A DNA stretch of 64,000 nucleotides from Cytobacillus citreus (GTDB lineage Bacteria; Bacillota; Bacilli; Bacillales; Cytobacillaceae), in contig NZ_JAGYPM010000002.1 of assembly GCF_018343665.1 (NCBI RefSeq), forward strand, positions 248,001 to 312,000, in the 5' to 3' direction. This document shows positions 8,376-17,414 of the stretch, in pieces (the stretch's first letter is position 1; each line of letters opens with the position of its first letter). The notes beneath the pieces are model-generated. The model searched no databases. It saw nothing but the letters and a program-made list of their open reading frames with translations, and was not told the DNA's origin. A program made the translations under genes and the position numbers.

Positions 8376-8645
8376 CGTGAAAACCACCACCTAATCTGGG
8401 GAAAATTACATCTTTCCATAGTATTGAAGAAATGAAGCCGTTTTAAACATTTTTCTCTAGTAAAAGCATTTTTTTCTTGCATTTTTGCTAGATTCATCTA
8501 TACTTTTTCTCATGTTTGTATTTATAGAGTTTGGGAAGTATAAGAAAAGCGATAGTACTTAAACTTGAATAGTTCTCTCTAACTCGAAAAAAGTAATACT
8601 TATTCTTAAAAAATATAGATTCTAACCGAAAGGAATGATCCAAAA

Positions 8646-9476
8646 ATGGGTGGACTTTGGTTTACAGAGAAACAAACTGATAATTTTGGAATTACAATGA
8701 AGGTGAAGCGCACTTTACATACAGAACAAACTGATTTTCAAATGCTTGAAATGGTAGAAACAGAAGAATGGGGAAATATGCTTTTACTAGATGGGATGGT
8801 CATGACCTCTGTTAAGGATGAGTTTGTATATCATGAAATGGTGGCTCATGTGCCGTTATTTACTCATCCTAATCCTGAAAAGGTGCTTGTTGTCGGTGGA
8901 GGAGACGGTGGAGTAATCCGTGAAGTTTTAAAACATCCAAGCGTGAAAAAAGCAACGCTTGTCGATATTGATGGAAAAGTCATCGAGTATTCTAAAAAAT
9001 ACCTTCCAGAAATTGCGGGCATGCTTGAAGACCCTCGCGTTGATGTACAAGTGGGAGATGGATTCATGCACATTGCCGAAAGTGAAAATGAATACGATGT
9101 CATTATGGTGGACTCAACAGAGCCTGTAGGGCCTGCTGTTAATCTATTTACAAAAGGTTTTTATGCTGGAATTTCTAAAGCTTTAAAGGAAGACGGGATT
9201 TTTGTCGCACAATCTGATAATCCTTGGTTTAAGGCAGACTTAATTCGCAGTGTTCAAAAGGATGTAAAGGAAATTTTCCCGATCACACACCTCTATGTAG
9301 CGAATATTCCAACCTACCCAAGCGGCTTGTGGGCCTTCACAATTGGTTCTAAAAAATATGATCCATTAGAAGTAAGTGAAGACCGATTCCATGAAATCGA
9401 AACAAAATACTATACAAAAGAACTTCACAATGCTGCTTTTGTATTGCCGAAATTCGTACAGGATTTAGTGAAGTAG
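8646..9476 (+). CDS. speE: Polyamine aminopropyltransferase (spermidine synthase)
   Basis: The 276-residue cytoplasmic enzyme transfers the aminopropyl group of decarboxylated S-adenosylmethionine to putrescine. The glycine-rich cofactor loop [14 protein letters not shown] (about 79-92), the acidic VDID strand end and the catalytic region [10 protein letters not shown] are all present. Length is normal. The ATG has AAAGGA upstream. speB follows after about 130 bp, giving the agmatine to putrescine to spermidine route. Confidence 0.95.
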   Translation: MGGLWFTEKQTDNFGITMKVKRTLHTEQTDFQMLEMVETEEWGNMLLLDGMVMTSVKDEFVYHEMVAHVPLFTHPNPEKVLVVGGGDGGVIREVLKHPSVKKATLVDIDGKVIEYSKKYLPEIAGMLEDPRVDVQVGDGFMHIAESENEYDVIMVDSTEPVGPAVNLFTKGFYAGISKALKEDGIFVAQSDNPWFKADLIRSVQKDVKEIFPITHLYVANIPTYPSGLWAFTIGSKKYDPLEVSEDRFHEIETKYYTKELHNAAFVLPKFVQDLVK

Positions 9477-9495
9477 TTCGGCAGAAAATGCTGAT

Positions 9496-9571
9496 TGGCT
9501 GATAAATCGAAAATTCGGCTGATAAAACAGGTGAATTGGCTGATAAACCAATAAAATTGGTTGATAAACTG
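9496..9571. repeat. 21-bp degenerate tandem repeat T1 (GGCTGATAAA core)
   Basis: Four copies of a GGCTGATAAA-like core are spaced 20-21 bp apart just after speE. The variable parts between cores differ. Similar arrays with other cores occur at 39728, 41523 and 53565. Confidence 0.7.
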
Positions 9572-9606
9572 TTTTAGGTTAATTACTTATGAACGAGGGA
9601 TAGCAA

Positions 9607-10482
9607 ATGGTACGTTTTGATGAAGCATACTCTGGTAATGTTTTTATAAAAAGCCATCCAAATTATGAAGAAAGCGAAGCGGTCATTTACGGAATGCCTA
9701 TGGATTGGACAGTAAGCTATCGTCCAGGCTCCCGTTTTGGTCCAGCGCGCATTCGTGAGGTTTCCATTGGACTTGAAGAGTATAGTGCTTATTTAGACCG
9801 AGAATTAGAAGAAGTGAAATATTATGATGCCGGTGATATCCCTCTTCCATTCGGGAATGCGCAAAAAAGTCTTGATTTAATTGAAGAATTCATTGATAAG
9901 CTTTTAGCTGAAAATAAATTTCCTATCGGAATGGGTGGAGAGCATCTCGTCTCTTGGCCGGTTATCAAGGCAATGTATAAGAAATACCCGGACCTAGCTA
10001 TCATCCACATGGATGCTCACACTGATTTACGTGAGAATTACGAAGGGGAGCCACTATCTCATTCAACTCCAATTCGAAAAGCGTGTGATTTAATGGGACC
10101 GCAAAACATTTACTCATTTGGAATTCGCTCTGGTATGAAGGAAGAATTCCAATGGGCTAAAGAAGTCGGTATGCATATTTCTAAATTTGATGTCCTAGAG
10201 CCATTGAAGGAAATCCTTCCGACACTTGCAGGACGCCCAGTGTATGTTACAATCGACATCGATGTCCTTGACCCAGCACATGCACCTGGAACAGGAACGG
10301 TTGATGCAGGAGGCATTACATCGAAGGAGCTCTTAGCTTCTATCCATGAAATCGCCCGTTCCAATGTAAAGGTCGTCGGCTGCGACCTCGTGGAAGTAGC
10401 ACCAATCTATGATCCATCTGAACAAACAGCGAACACAGCAAGCAAGCTGATTCGCGAAATGATTCTTGGGTGGGTAAAATAG
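9607..10482 (+). CDS. speB: Agmatinase
   Basis: The 291-residue ureohydrolase converts agmatine to putrescine and urea. The binuclear manganese ligands are visible: GMGGEHLVS, then HMDAHTDLR, then TIDIDVLDPAHAPGTGT. Length and motif order are typical of SpeB rather than arginase. The ATG follows AACGAGGGATAGCAA. It sits directly behind speE as in B. subtilis, and a terminator follows. Confidence 0.95.
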   Translation: MVRFDEAYSGNVFIKSHPNYEESEAVIYGMPMDWTVSYRPGSRFGPARIREVSIGLEEYSAYLDRELEEVKYYDAGDIPLPFGNAQKSLDLIEEFIDKLLAENKFPIGMGGEHLVSWPVIKAMYKKYPDLAIIHMDAHTDLRENYEGEPLSHSTPIRKACDLMGPQNIYSFGIRSGMKEEFQWAKEVGMHISKFDVLEPLKEILPTLAGRPVYVTIDIDVLDPAHAPGTGTVDAGGITSKELLASIHEIARSNVKVVGCDLVEVAPIYDPSEQTANTASKLIREMILGWVK

Positions 10483-10575
10483 AGGAAGTACTAGGGCTAA
10501 ATTTGTTGATTTTTCCAGTTTATTGTCTTCATTCAAGCTCTATGAGGCCAAGTTACTTTAATTAAGTTAAACCAG

Positions 10576-10606
10576 AAACGGAGACAAGCTGTCTCCGTTT
10601 TTTTTC
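10576..10606 (+). terminator. Intrinsic terminator after speB
   Basis: The stem AAACGGAGAC / GTCTCCGTTT with a 5-nt loop is followed by eight Ts. Confidence 0.9.
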
Positions 10607-10678
10607 AAGTCATTGTCCTTGAAATGTAGAACCTGTTGCTCAATTCAACTATAATGAAATGAAAGGGAAGTGTTGCCG

Positions 10679-11116
10679 TTGCCTAGGGAACAAATGCCTG
10701 TAAAAATAAAAGTGAAAACGGACATTCGCGATGGAAGTAGCAAAGATACTTTTGAATTAACAGCGTTTGGTCGATACTACATAAAAGAAAATGCCCGCTT
10801 TCTTCAATATGATGAGGCAATGGAAGAGGGAATGGCAAAAACGATTATTAAAGTATCTGATCAGGAAGGTCTTATATTACGAAGTGGAGCAGTCAAAATG
10901 AGGCTTCCTTTTAAAATGAATAAAAAGCTTCAAGGGAACTATCATACTCCGTATGGCGTGTTTGAGATCGGGACAATGACAAAAAGGCTTGACCATCAGT
11001 TTGATGAAGAGACAGGCTCAGGTTCAATCGACCTTTTATATGAATTAAAAATGCAGGGGGCTTCCACAGGGACATATCATTTATTCATCACATTTGAAGA
11101 GGAGGAAGAACAATGA
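10679..11116 (+). CDS. ywiB: DUF1934 family protein YwiB
   Basis: A protein of about 145 residues with the beta-rich, calycin-like pattern of YwiB ([34 protein letters not shown]). The function is unknown. The frame has GTG and TTG candidates just upstream, but they lie within 1-4 nt of the AAAGGG site; the TTG used here is about 11 nt away and gives an N-terminus like B. subtilis YwiB. Its stop overlaps the argS ATG (ATGA), so translation is coupled. Confidence 0.82.
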   Translation: MPREQMPVKIKVKTDIRDGSSKDTFELTAFGRYYIKENARFLQYDEAMEEGMAKTIIKVSDQEGLILRSGAVKMRLPFKMNKKLQGNYHTPYGVFEIGTMTKRLDHQFDEETGSGSIDLLYELKMQGASTGTYHLFITFEEEEEQ

Positions 11117-12783
11117 ACAGTGTAGAGCAAATGCAAGAAAAGCTAAAGCAGGAAATCAAAGCTGCTGTTATGAAGGCAAATTTAGCCTCAGAAGAACAAA
11201 TTCCAAATGTTATTTTAGAAACACCTAAAGAAAAGGCGCATGGTGATTATTCTACCAATATGGCAATGCAGCTTGCACGTGTTGCTAAAAAGGCGCCAAA
11301 AATGATTGCAGAAGAGCTAATCGCTCATTTTGACAACTCAAAGGCTTCCATCGAAAAGATTGAGATTGCAGGCCCAGGCTTTATCAATTTTTATATGGAT
11401 AATAGCTATTTGACAAACTTGATTCCAACCATTCTTGAGGCAGGGGATCAATACGGGGAAACAAATGCTGGTGCGAATCAAAAAATTCAAGTTGAATTTG
11501 TATCCGCCAACCCGACTGGTGACCTTCACCTTGGACATGCACGTGGTGCTGCAGTAGGGGATTCCCTATGTAACATTCTCGCGAAAGCAGGATATGATGT
11601 TTCCCGTGAGTACTATATTAATGATGCAGGGAACCAAATTAATAATCTCGCATTATCTGTTGAAGCTCGCTATTTTCAAAGCTTAGGCATAGAAAAAGAA
11701 ATGCCTGCCGATGGCTACCATGGAGAAGATATTATTGGAATTGGGAAAAAGCTTGCAGAGGAATTCGGCGATAAATATGCGGGCTTCGATGAAAAAGAGC
11801 GGTTCGACTTTTTCCGTGAATATGGATTAAAATACGAAATGGCGAAGTTAAAGACGGATCTTGAGGAGTTCCGTGTACCATTTGACGTTTGGTACTCTGA
11901 AACATCCTTATACAATAATGGAAAAATCGATACCGCATTAAAAGCTCTTAAAGACAACGGCCATATCTACGAAGAGGAAGGTGCAACATGGTTCCGCTCC
12001 ACTGCATTTGGCGATGATAAGGACCGTGTACTCATCAAAAATGACGGCTCCTACACGTACTTAACACCAGATATTGCTTATCATAAGGATAAGCTTGAGC
12101 GTGGCTTTGAAAAGCTCATTAATATTTGGGGTGCAGACCATCACGGCTATATCCCGCGTATGAAGGCAGCCATTCAGGCATTAGGCTATGACCGAGATGC
12201 ACTTGAAGTCGAGATCATTCAGCTTGTTCATTTATACAAAAACGGCGAAAAAATGAAAATGAGCAAACGGACAGGAAAAGCAGTAACAATGCGTGACCTT
12301 GTAGAAGAAGTAGGGCTAGATGCAACCCGTTATTTCTTTGCGATGAGAAGTGCAGATACCCATATGGACTTTGACTTAGATTTAGCCGTTTCAGAGTCCA
12401 ATGAAAACCCTGTCTATTACGCACAATATGCTCATGCACGTATTTCAAGCATTCTACGTCAAGGTGAAGAACAGGGCTTGACTGCAGGCAGCAACGCAGA
12501 TTTCTCTTTAATTGCAGCGGAAAAGGAAATGGACGTTTTGAAGAAGCTAGGTGAATTCCCACAAGCAGTAGGAGAAGCCGCACAAAAACGTCTGCCGCAT
12601 CGAATTACGAATTACATTTTCGAATTGGCTTCCACTTTCCATAGCTTCTATAATGCTGAAAAAGTATTAGATGCCGATCATCCTGAACGTACGAAAGCAA
12701 GGCTTGCCTTAATTAAAGCCGTCCAAACAACTTTGAAAAATGCACTCGCATTAATTGGCGTTTCTGCTCCGGAAAAAATGTAA
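11113..12783 (+). CDS. argS: Arginyl-tRNA synthetase
   Basis: A class I aminoacyl-tRNA synthetase of 556 residues. The N-terminal tRNA-binding domain comes first, then the HIGH-type motif HLGHARGAA (about 135), the KMSKS-type motif KMSKRTG (about 380), and an anticodon-binding domain at the C-terminus (about 440-556). It charges tRNA-Arg. It overlaps ywiB by four bases. No T-box is visible, consistent with this location inside an operon. Confidence 0.96.
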   Translation: MNSVEQMQEKLKQEIKAAVMKANLASEEQIPNVILETPKEKAHGDYSTNMAMQLARVAKKAPKMIAEELIAHFDNSKASIEKIEIAGPGFINFYMDNSYLTNLIPTILEAGDQYGETNAGANQKIQVEFVSANPTGDLHLGHARGAAVGDSLCNILAKAGYDVSREYYINDAGNQINNLALSVEARYFQSLGIEKEMPADGYHGEDIIGIGKKLAEEFGDKYAGFDEKERFDFFREYGLKYEMAKLKTDLEEFRVPFDVWYSETSLYNNGKIDTALKALKDNGHIYEEEGATWFRSTAFGDDKDRVLIKNDGSYTYLTPDIAYHKDKLERGFEKLINIWGADHHGYIPRMKAAIQALGYDRDALEVEIIQLVHLYKNGEKMKMSKRTGKAVTMRDLVEEVGLDATRYFFAMRSADTHMDFDLDLAVSESNENPVYYAQYAHARISSILRQGEEQGLTAGSNADFSLIAAEKEMDVLKKLGEFPQAVGEAAQKRLPHRITNYIFELASTFHSFYNAEKVLDADHPERTKARLALIKAVQTTLKNALALIGVSAPEKM

Positions 12784-12787
12784 TATC

Positions 12788-12838
12788 AAAAAGCTGGCTC
12801 ACAAGGAGAAAACTCCTTATTTTGAGCCAGCTTTTTCT
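12788..12838 (+). terminator. Intrinsic terminator after argS
   Basis: A long stem AAAAAGCTGGCTCA / TGAGCCAGCTTTTT contains a second small stem AAGGAG/CTCCTT in its loop and ends in Ts. Confidence 0.9.
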
Positions 12839-12960
12839 GTTTGAGTAATAAATTGTCGGCCGATTTTTACATACCGGTTGAGAGCGAGAGATTAAGAATG
12901 TTTATTATGATCAAGGAAATTGGGGAATATAAGAAAACCGGCATAAATTAGGAGGACAAT

Positions 12961-13140
12961 ATGAAAATTGTGATCTAATCACTAATCACTGGTTTTTTGG
13001 TCGGTTTTCTTTTTGCTTTGCTGAAGTTGCCAATCCCTGCACCTCCAGCGCTTGCTGGTGTTATTGGAATTATTGGTATTTATCTAGTTTTTAAATTGTT
13101 TGAGTTGATTACGCCAGTTCTCCAAAATATGATGAAATGA
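12961..13140 (+). pseudogene. XapX-type (DUF1427) small membrane protein gene with an in-frame TAA at codon 6
   Basis: From a well-placed ATG (AGGAGG 5 nt upstream) the frame reads MKIVI, then TAA at 12976-12978. It then continues for 53 more codons with a clear XapX pattern: GFLVGFLFALLKLPIPAPPA followed by LAGVIGIIGIYL. Intact relatives are about 55-60 residues, so the whole gene is present apart from one nonsense codon. No good internal restart is visible. It could be a young pseudogene, a sequencing error or, less likely, a read-through gene. Function of the family is unknown. Confidence 0.75.
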
Positions 13141-13168
13141 AAAAAAGCGGCAGTCAGCCGCTTTTTCA
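13141..13168. terminator. Bidirectional terminator between XapX gene and clsB
   Basis: The stem AAAAAGCGGC / GCCGCTTTTT with an AGTCA loop lies between two convergent genes. Confidence 0.9.
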
Positions 13169-13171
13169 TAC

Positions 13172-14374
13172 TTAAAGAAACATTCTTATCAAACGGGCAA
13201 CGATTTCTTTACATGTCCGCCACGGGTCAAACTGATTTAATTCCTTAAGCGTCAATTGTTTGGAATGATGAATATCTGTTTCAATCACCTTTAGCACTTT
13301 TTGAATAAAAGCATGATCATATATGTAACAGTTAATTTCATAGTTTAGAAATAGACTCCGATGATCAAAATTCGCTGTGCCGATATCGCAAATTTTGTCA
13401 TCAATGATATAGGTTTTTGCGTGATAAAAACCATTAAGAAATTGATACACAATCGCACCCTGACTTATCAATTTTCTTAGAAAAGGATAGGAGGCTTCCT
13501 TGACAAAAGGATGATCAGCTGTCTTCGGAACAAGAATGGTAAGGGTGACTCCTTTGCCCAGTGCAGCTAATAAATCATTCATTAATCTTTTGCTCAGAAT
13601 AAAATAGGGTGAGCCAATGATGATGCTTGTCCTTGCATTTCGAATCATGGATGAGAAGGTTTCCTCTAAATAGATTCCTCTAGAGGGAATAATTTGATGC
13701 TGACAGCCACCTTTTGGCAGAGAAGGAAAATAAATGGGGATTTCTAATAAATGTACTTTCTTCTCATTGTACCAGTCCGTTAAAAATTCCTTTTGCAAAT
13801 CTGCTACACCTTCACCAATCATTTTTAAGTGATAGTCTCGCCAAGGACTTAGCTTTGGATCTAAATTAATATATTCTTTGCCAATGTTAAAGCCGCCGAT
13901 ATATCCAATCTTCCCATCAATGACGGTTATTTTCCGATGGTTCCTTGCCTGTGAGGAATAAAAAAGAAAAGGAAACCGTAATGGATGGGAAAAGGCAAAC
14001 TTGACTCCGTGACTCTCCAATGACTGAATGGTATTTTCCTTAATTACATGGCTTCCAATCCGGTCAAGAAGAAGGCGAACCTCCACTCCTTCTTTTGCTT
14101 TATCCTTCAATATATTCAAAAAATCTGTACTAAATTGATCGTCTTTTACAATATAAAATAAAATATGAATATGATGCCTCGCCTTCTTTAACTCAGAAAA
14201 GAAATCGGCGAATAATTCCGGTCCATCTGTGTATAAATCAATATGGCTATGTCGGAAAGGAGGATCTTGCCGTGTAAAATTTTTTATATGATTTTTTCTT
14301 CCAAGGTAAAAATCAAGCGATAGCCAAAGTACGATGAAAAGAAGAATGATCAAAAGAATAAATAATACTTTCAT
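13172..14374 (-). CDS. clsB: Cardiolipin synthase-like phospholipase D family protein (ClsB/YwjE type)
   Basis: A protein of about 400 residues with one N-terminal membrane helix (about 3-22) and two HKD motifs: HRKITVIDGKIGYIGG and HAKTYIIDDKICDIG, each followed by the usual N/S-rich strand (NFDHRS). It should condense two phosphatidylglycerols into cardiolipin at the membrane. Length matches YwjE (398) better than the longer ClsA and YwiE, and gene order before fadF agrees. A TTG 17 codons upstream extends the frame, but GGGGAG sits 9 nt before the ATG chosen here. Confidence 0.85.
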   Translation of the reverse strand: MKVLFILLIILLFIVLWLSLDFYLGRKNHIKNFTRQDPPFRHSHIDLYTDGPELFADFFSELKKARHHIHILFYIVKDDQFSTDFLNILKDKAKEGVEVRLLLDRIGSHVIKENTIQSLESHGVKFAFSHPLRFPFLFYSSQARNHRKITVIDGKIGYIGGFNIGKEYINLDPKLSPWRDYHLKMIGEGVADLQKEFLTDWYNEKKVHLLEIPIYFPSLPKGGCQHQIIPSRGIYLEETFSSMIRNARTSIIIGSPYFILSKRLMNDLLAALGKGVTLTILVPKTADHPFVKEASYPFLRKLISQGAIVYQFLNGFYHAKTYIIDDKICDIGTANFDHRSLFLNYEINCYIYDHAFIQKVLKVIETDIHHSKQLTLKELNQFDPWRTCKEIVARLIRMFL

Positions 14375-14461
14375 TGCTATCTGCTCCCCGAAGTTGTTTC
14401 CAGTTATTATCTCCTGCATAGGCAATTCTATAATATTTTCTAGTTAAAAATAAAAAATTGG

Positions 14462-14489
14462 TTGACTGAATGCTCATTCATAATATAAT
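14462..14489 (+). promoter_or_regulatory. fadF promoter with a FadR-like operator in its spacer
   Basis: TTGACT and TATAAT are 16 bp apart. The perfect palindrome TGAATG-CT-CATTCA (14467-14480) fills most of the spacer, as expected for a repressor that blocks RNA polymerase. B. subtilis FadR (TetR family) binds related TGAATGA...TCATTCA sites and controls fadF-acdA-rpoE. Which regulator binds here is inferred. Confidence 0.75.
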
Positions 14490-14591
14490 AGATACAAGAG
14501 ATAAATTCTGAAAATTTGGTTGTATTAAAAATTTTAGACTAGTAAGTAATACAGTCCATTTTGAATTTTCACGAAAGGAGAGGTAATTATA

Positions 14592-16682
14592 GTGACAGGC
14601 TTATTATGGGTGAATTTAATCGGATTTCTTCTTGTAACCGTTTACGCAATCAGTTTATTTGTGTATGTCATTAAGACGAGAATTCAATATATCAAACTCG
14701 GAAAAAAGGTAGAGTTTGATAACAATGTGAAAGAACGTCTCGGGAAGATTTGGGTCAACGTGTTTGGCCAAAAGAAACTTTTGAAGGACAAGAAGAGCGG
14801 GATTATCCATGTTATGTTTTTCTATGGATTTATACTTGTCCAGTTCGGTGCAATTGATTTTATCATAAAGGGGATTAAACCAGGTGCACATTTGCCACTT
14901 GGCCCGTTATACCCAGGTTTCACGTTTTTCCAAGAACTTGTGACCTTAATGATTCTAATAGCTGTAATTTGGGCTTTTTATCGCCGCTATGTTGAAAAGC
15001 TCGTCCGTTTAAAAAGAGGTTTTAAATCGGGACTTGTTCTTATTTTCATCGGGGGCTTAATGCTTTCTGTACTGCTTGGAAACGGAATGAGTATGATTTG
15101 GCATGGTCATGAGGGGGCATGGACTGAGCCAGTTGCTTCAGTCATTGCTGCTACTTTCTCTTGGATGGGAGAAACAGCTTCCATCGTTGTCTTCTATATT
15201 GCTTGGTGGATCCACTTAATTTTCTTATTAGCTTTCTTAGTTTATGTTCCACAGTCCAAGCATGCTCACTTAATTGCTGGACCAGCGAATGTTTACTTCA
15301 ACCGTCTAGAGAAGCCAGGTAAACTAAAGAAAATTGATTTTGAAGATGAAACACAAGAGAGCTTTGGTGTTGGTAAAATAGAAGATTTCAACCAACTGCA
15401 AATGATTGATTTCTATGCTTGTGTGGAATGCGGACGCTGTACGAATATGTGTCCTGCAACTGGAACAGGCAAAATACTTTCACCAATGGATTTAATTCTC
15501 AAGCTTCGCGATCACTTAACGAATCATGCTGCAGTCGTAACATCAAAGCAGCCATGGGTGCCAACCTTCGCATTTTCCAATACAATGGGTAATCAGCTTG
15601 CCTTATCCGCAGCTGGAAAGGCTGCAGAAGAAGCGGCAGCAGGCCTTGCTTATAGCCCGAGCTTAATTGGGGATGTCATTACGGAGGAAGAAATTTGGGC
15701 TTGTACAACTTGCCGAAACTGTGAAGATCAGTGCCCAGTTATGAACGAGCATGTGGATAAAATTATTGACCTTCGCCGTTATCTTGTTTTAACAGAAGGG
15801 AAGCTTGATGCAGATGCACAGCGCGCGATGACAAATATCGAACGCCAAGGCAACCCTTGGGGATTAAATCGTAAAGAGAAGGAAAACTGGCGCGAAGCTC
15901 GCGAGGATGTTCATATACCAACCGTTAAAGAAATGAATAAAGCTGGGGAAGAATTCGAATATCTTTTCTGGGTTGGTTCAATGGGATCCTTTGACAACCG
16001 CAGCCAGAAAATTGCCCTTTCTTTTGCAAAGTTGATGAATGAAGCTGGCGTAAAGTTTGCCATCCTCGGAAACAAGGAAAAGAACTCAGGTGATACGCCA
16101 AGAAGGCTTGGAAATGAATTCTTATTCCAAGAGCTTGCTACGAAAAATATTGAAGAGTTTGAGAAGAATGAAGTGAAGAAAATCGTTACGATTGACCCTC
16201 ATGCCTACAATATTTTTAAAAATGAATATCCTGATTTTGGATTAGAGGCAGAGGTTTACCATCATACAGAGATCCTTGCGAAATTGGTAGAAGAAGGAAT
16301 ACTTAAACCGCAATACCCAGTAAATGAGACGATTACATTCCATGATTCCTGTTATTTAGGGCGCTATAACGAAGTATATGATCCACCACGTGAGATCTTG
16401 AAATCGATTCCTGGTGTGAAGCTCGTGGAAATGGAAAGGAACCGTGAGACAGGAATGTGCTGCGGTGCAGGCGGAGGATTAATGTGGATGGAGGAAGAAA
16501 CAGGCCACCGTATCAACGTATCTCGTACAGAGCAAGCATTGGCAGTGAATCCATCGATCATTAGCTCAGGCTGTCCATACTGCTTAACGATGCTTTCTGA
16601 TGGAACGAAGGCGAAGGAAGTAGAAGAAGCTGTTCACACTTACGATGTAGCGGAAATCCTTGAAAAATCAGTTATCGGGTAA
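14592..16682 (+). CDS. fadF: Membrane iron-sulfur oxidoreductase FadF (electron acceptor for beta-oxidation)
   Basis: The 696-residue protein joins a nitrate-reductase-gamma-like membrane domain (about five helices, residues 1-235) to two 4Fe-4S sites. These are CVECGRCTNMCPATGTGK (about 276) and CTTCRNCEDQCPVM (about 370). Two CCG-type heterodisulfide-reductase domains follow (HDSCYLGRYN, CCGAGGGLMW, SGCPYC). It probably passes electrons from ETF or acyl-CoA dehydrogenase to menaquinone. The GTG start has AAAGGAGAGG 8 nt upstream. It heads the fatty-acid module and carries a FadR-like operator. Confidence 0.9.
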   Translation: MTGLLWVNLIGFLLVTVYAISLFVYVIKTRIQYIKLGKKVEFDNNVKERLGKIWVNVFGQKKLLKDKKSGIIHVMFFYGFILVQFGAIDFIIKGIKPGAHLPLGPLYPGFTFFQELVTLMILIAVIWAFYRRYVEKLVRLKRGFKSGLVLIFIGGLMLSVLLGNGMSMIWHGHEGAWTEPVASVIAATFSWMGETASIVVFYIAWWIHLIFLLAFLVYVPQSKHAHLIAGPANVYFNRLEKPGKLKKIDFEDETQESFGVGKIEDFNQLQMIDFYACVECGRCTNMCPATGTGKILSPMDLILKLRDHLTNHAAVVTSKQPWVPTFAFSNTMGNQLALSAAGKAAEEAAAGLAYSPSLIGDVITEEEIWACTTCRNCEDQCPVMNEHVDKIIDLRRYLVLTEGKLDADAQRAMTNIERQGNPWGLNRKEKENWREAREDVHIPTVKEMNKAGEEFEYLFWVGSMGSFDNRSQKIALSFAKLMNEAGVKFAILGNKEKNSGDTPRRLGNEFLFQELATKNIEEFEKNEVKKIVTIDPHAYNIFKNEYPDFGLEAEVYHHTEILAKLVEEGILKPQYPVNETITFHDSCYLGRYNEVYDPPREILKSIPGVKLVEMERNRETGMCCGAGGGLMWMEEETGHRINVSRTEQALAVNPSIISSGCPYCLTMLSDGTKAKEVEEAVHTYDVAEILEKSVIG

Positions 16683-16992
16683 AGAAAACTCGCCGATTGG
16701 CGAGCCTTGGAGAGGCGAAGACAGAGGCGTAGTTGCACTTATCGCGCTCATACATGCCACGTCCTCCCAAAAGCTTCTCTTTTGGTCGTGCGATGTACCT
16801 CTGACGAAGCTTTCCTTATCCTGTGGCATTCGCCCGACCAGGACATTCTCGTAAAAGCTATCGCTTTTCCTTCGTGCGATGTTAATCGCTATCGAAGCCT
16901 TCCTTGTCCTGTCCGTCGTACTTAATTCCTAAAATTGGCAACTGTGTCGAATCATCTTCTGCGCTGGCAATTTATACTTTCTGCTTAACGTG
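16683..16992. repeat. Family E repeat, copy E1, split by a 177-bp insertion
   Basis: The outer parts (AAACTCGCCGATTGGCGAGC ... GAGGCGTAGTTGCACTTAT and CTTAATTCCTAAAATTG ... CTGGCAATTTATACTTTCT) match a continuous copy at 36870-36994. Between them, 16743-16919 is extra and contains the reversed 72-nt structured module (16756-16827) also found in families A and B. It fills most of the gap after fadF. The rest (16993-17220) is AT-rich with no clear feature. Confidence 0.75.
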
Positions 16993-17222
16993 GAAAAAGA
17001 AACCCTTGTATCGTAAGTAGATGAAACTTCTATAAACGGCAGGTCTGAAGCGCAGATCGAGATGTTTTTCGTAAGTCTGCAATATTTGATAATTTGTAGA
17101 AATTGAAGCATAGCAAAAGATTATCTCAGAAGCAATATTGAAAAAATTCTGTAAGATAATTTTATGAATTTTGCGCAAAGTGTTTCAATTTCTACTATTT
17201 TTAGAGTAAAATAGAATATAAG

Positions 17223-17236
17223 ATAAAGCGCTTTCA
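17223..17236 (+). promoter_or_regulatory. Possible catabolite-responsive element (CcpA site)
   Basis: ATAAAGCGCTTTCA differs from the symmetric cre form TGAAAGCGCTTTCA at two left-end positions. CcpA control of beta-oxidation operons is known in B. subtilis. It lies about 180 bp before the thiolase gene. Confidence 0.4.
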
Positions 17237-17249
17237 AAATTCCTGAAGC

Positions 17250-17275
17250 GAGGGTGCAATCATCCTCTTTTTTTA
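17250..17275 (+). terminator. Terminator-like hairpin before the thiolase gene
   Basis: GAGGGTG-CAAT-CATCCTC is a 7-bp stem with one wobble, followed by seven Ts. It lies between the cre-like site and the operator, so it may shield the thiolase promoter from upstream transcription. Confidence 0.6.
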
Positions 17276-17284
17276 CTGAGGCAT

Positions 17285-17298
17285 TGAGCGAGCGTTCA
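17285..17298 (+). promoter_or_regulatory. FadR/TetR-like operator before the thiolase gene
   Basis: TGAGCG-AG-CGTTCA is a 6-2-6 near-palindrome with one mismatch. It has the same layout as TGAATG-CT-CATTCA in the fadF promoter. No clear -35/-10 pair could be assigned around it. Confidence 0.5.
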
Positions 17299-17414
17299 GT
17301 CGTTGGCTAGTCCATTATAGATAAAACAGCTATGAACGAAAGCAATTAACATTATTTTTTCATCGGAATTTTTTGACTATAAAAAATAATTAAATTCAGG
17401 AAGGAGCAATTCTA

